NCBI GenBank assembly: GCA_022801735.1
Contig: JAAWSW010000019.1
Span: forward strand, 1 to 21,006
Length of the DNA stretch: 21,006 nt
Direction: 5' to 3'
Source: Bacilli bacterium
Lineage (GTDB): Bacteria; Bacillota_I; Bacilli_A; RF39; UBA660
Under the pieces are notes generated by a model that saw only the letters and a list, made by a program, of their open reading frames with translations, made no database searches and was not told the DNA's origin. Both the position numbers and the translations under genes were made by a program. Below, piece after piece: positions 20,669-21,006 of this stretch; the first letter of the stretch is position 1; every line of letters starts with the position of its first letter.

Positions 20669-21006
20669 ATGAAAAAATTTAAAAGTTGTAAACTATTAAT
20701 GGTTATGCTTGCAGTTATTACTGTATTTGCAGTTAGTTTAAATACTGTTTCTGCAGCGGTAGCACCTTCTTCAATTAATGTTAAGCGTGCTGAAGTATTA
20801 TCAGATTTAATAACTAATCATGATCATGGGTTTACTATTTTTACTACTACTGAAGGAAAAGTATTATACTGTATGGACAATTTAAAAACTCGTTTAGATT
20901 CAGGAATGAGTGCTAGTTTAATTGGTACTGCTGATGCAGGAGTTCAATATATTTTAGAAAATGGTTATCCAAACAAAAGAATAATGGATAATGGTGAAGC
21001 AGATAA
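20669..21006 (+). CDS. Secreted thioester-domain surface protein, N-terminal part; continues beyond window
   Basis: The reading frame starts at ATG 20669 behind AGGGGG and is open to the end of the window (112 codons). Residues 1-29 form a signal peptide with a long hydrophobic core (LLMVMLAVITVFAVSL) and a probable cut at VSA-A. The mature part contains FTIFTTTEGKVLYCMDN with Cys68. A cysteine in a YCxD context after a GKVLY-type strand is the start of the thioester domain of Gram-positive adhesins, in which it forms an internal bond with a downstream Gln and captures host surface amines. That Gln lies beyond what can be checked. Codon use is less A-rich than in neighbours (CGT for Arg, ACT, GCT), as for a highly expressed gene. 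Confidence 0.75.
   Translation, partial: MKKFKSCKLLMVMLAVITVFAVSLNTVSAAVAPSSINVKRAEVLSDLITNHDHGFTIFTTTEGKVLYCMDNLKTRLDSGMSASLIGTADAGVQYILENGYPNKRIMDNGEAD

Noticed and set aside
1..21006. Mycoplasma-type genetic code (TGA as Trp)
   Set aside because: TGA ends the response regulator and nadE at ATGA overlaps, and tryptophans are encoded by TGG.

Overview
The window comes from a very AT-rich, low-GC Gram-positive bacterium. TGA works as a stop codon (response regulator, nadE), TGG encodes Trp, Shine-Dalgarno sites are strong, and sigma-A-like promoters sit at 16-17 bp spacing. Surface-protein types (InlB-like repeats, a GYAAF-type signal anchor, a thioester-domain adhesin), a Rpn/PD-(D/E)XK protein and NAD made only by salvage suggest a gut Bacilli/Erysipelotrichia- or RF39-like Firmicute. 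That placement is an inference. Genes are tightly packed, and five terminator hairpins contain the stop codon of a neighbouring gene.

Left part (1-2951): one operon for extracellular proteins. Three consecutive genes share a C-terminal domain like the phage baseplate/tail-fibre tip (Gp10 C-terminal type, with repeated HxH motifs). The first is fused to InlB-like and Ig-like modules and is cut by the window edge. The next two have Sec signal peptides and a short coiled coil. A small membrane-anchored protein closes the operon. Next come a minus-strand tRNA-Ser(GCU) with a clear promoter and terminator, a 45-residue small ORF and cysE (2961-3962), followed by a DUF5684-like membrane protein, a GH25 lysozyme without signal peptide, and TspO.

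Middle (5976-10570): a complete Bce-type peptide-antibiotic sensing and detoxification module: response regulator, intramembrane-sensing kinase, ABC ATPase and 10-TM permease. A TNACA-N4-TGTAA palindrome lies just upstream of the transporter promoter. After it come a surface protein and, on the minus strand, yidD overlapping a ZnuA/TroA-like lipoprotein that has lost the usual metal-binding histidines.

Right part (12810-18643): an NAD(P) salvage locus. Nicotinamidase, nicotinate phosphoribosyltransferase, a Nudix ADP-ribose hydrolase, NAD synthetase and NaMN adenylyltransferase form one overlapping operon; NrtR (regulator) and NAD kinase follow from a second promoter. Together they convert nicotinamide to NADP. 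A 9-bp perfect inverted repeat surrounding the -10 box of the first promoter is a good candidate NrtR operator, and a 32-bp leader segment is duplicated before the first two genes. A convergent ADP-ribosylglycohydrolase fits the ADP-ribose theme. The window ends with a Rpn-family nuclease and the 5' end of a secreted thioester-domain protein.

No CRISPR array, rRNA, insertion sequence with terminal repeats or replication origin was seen.
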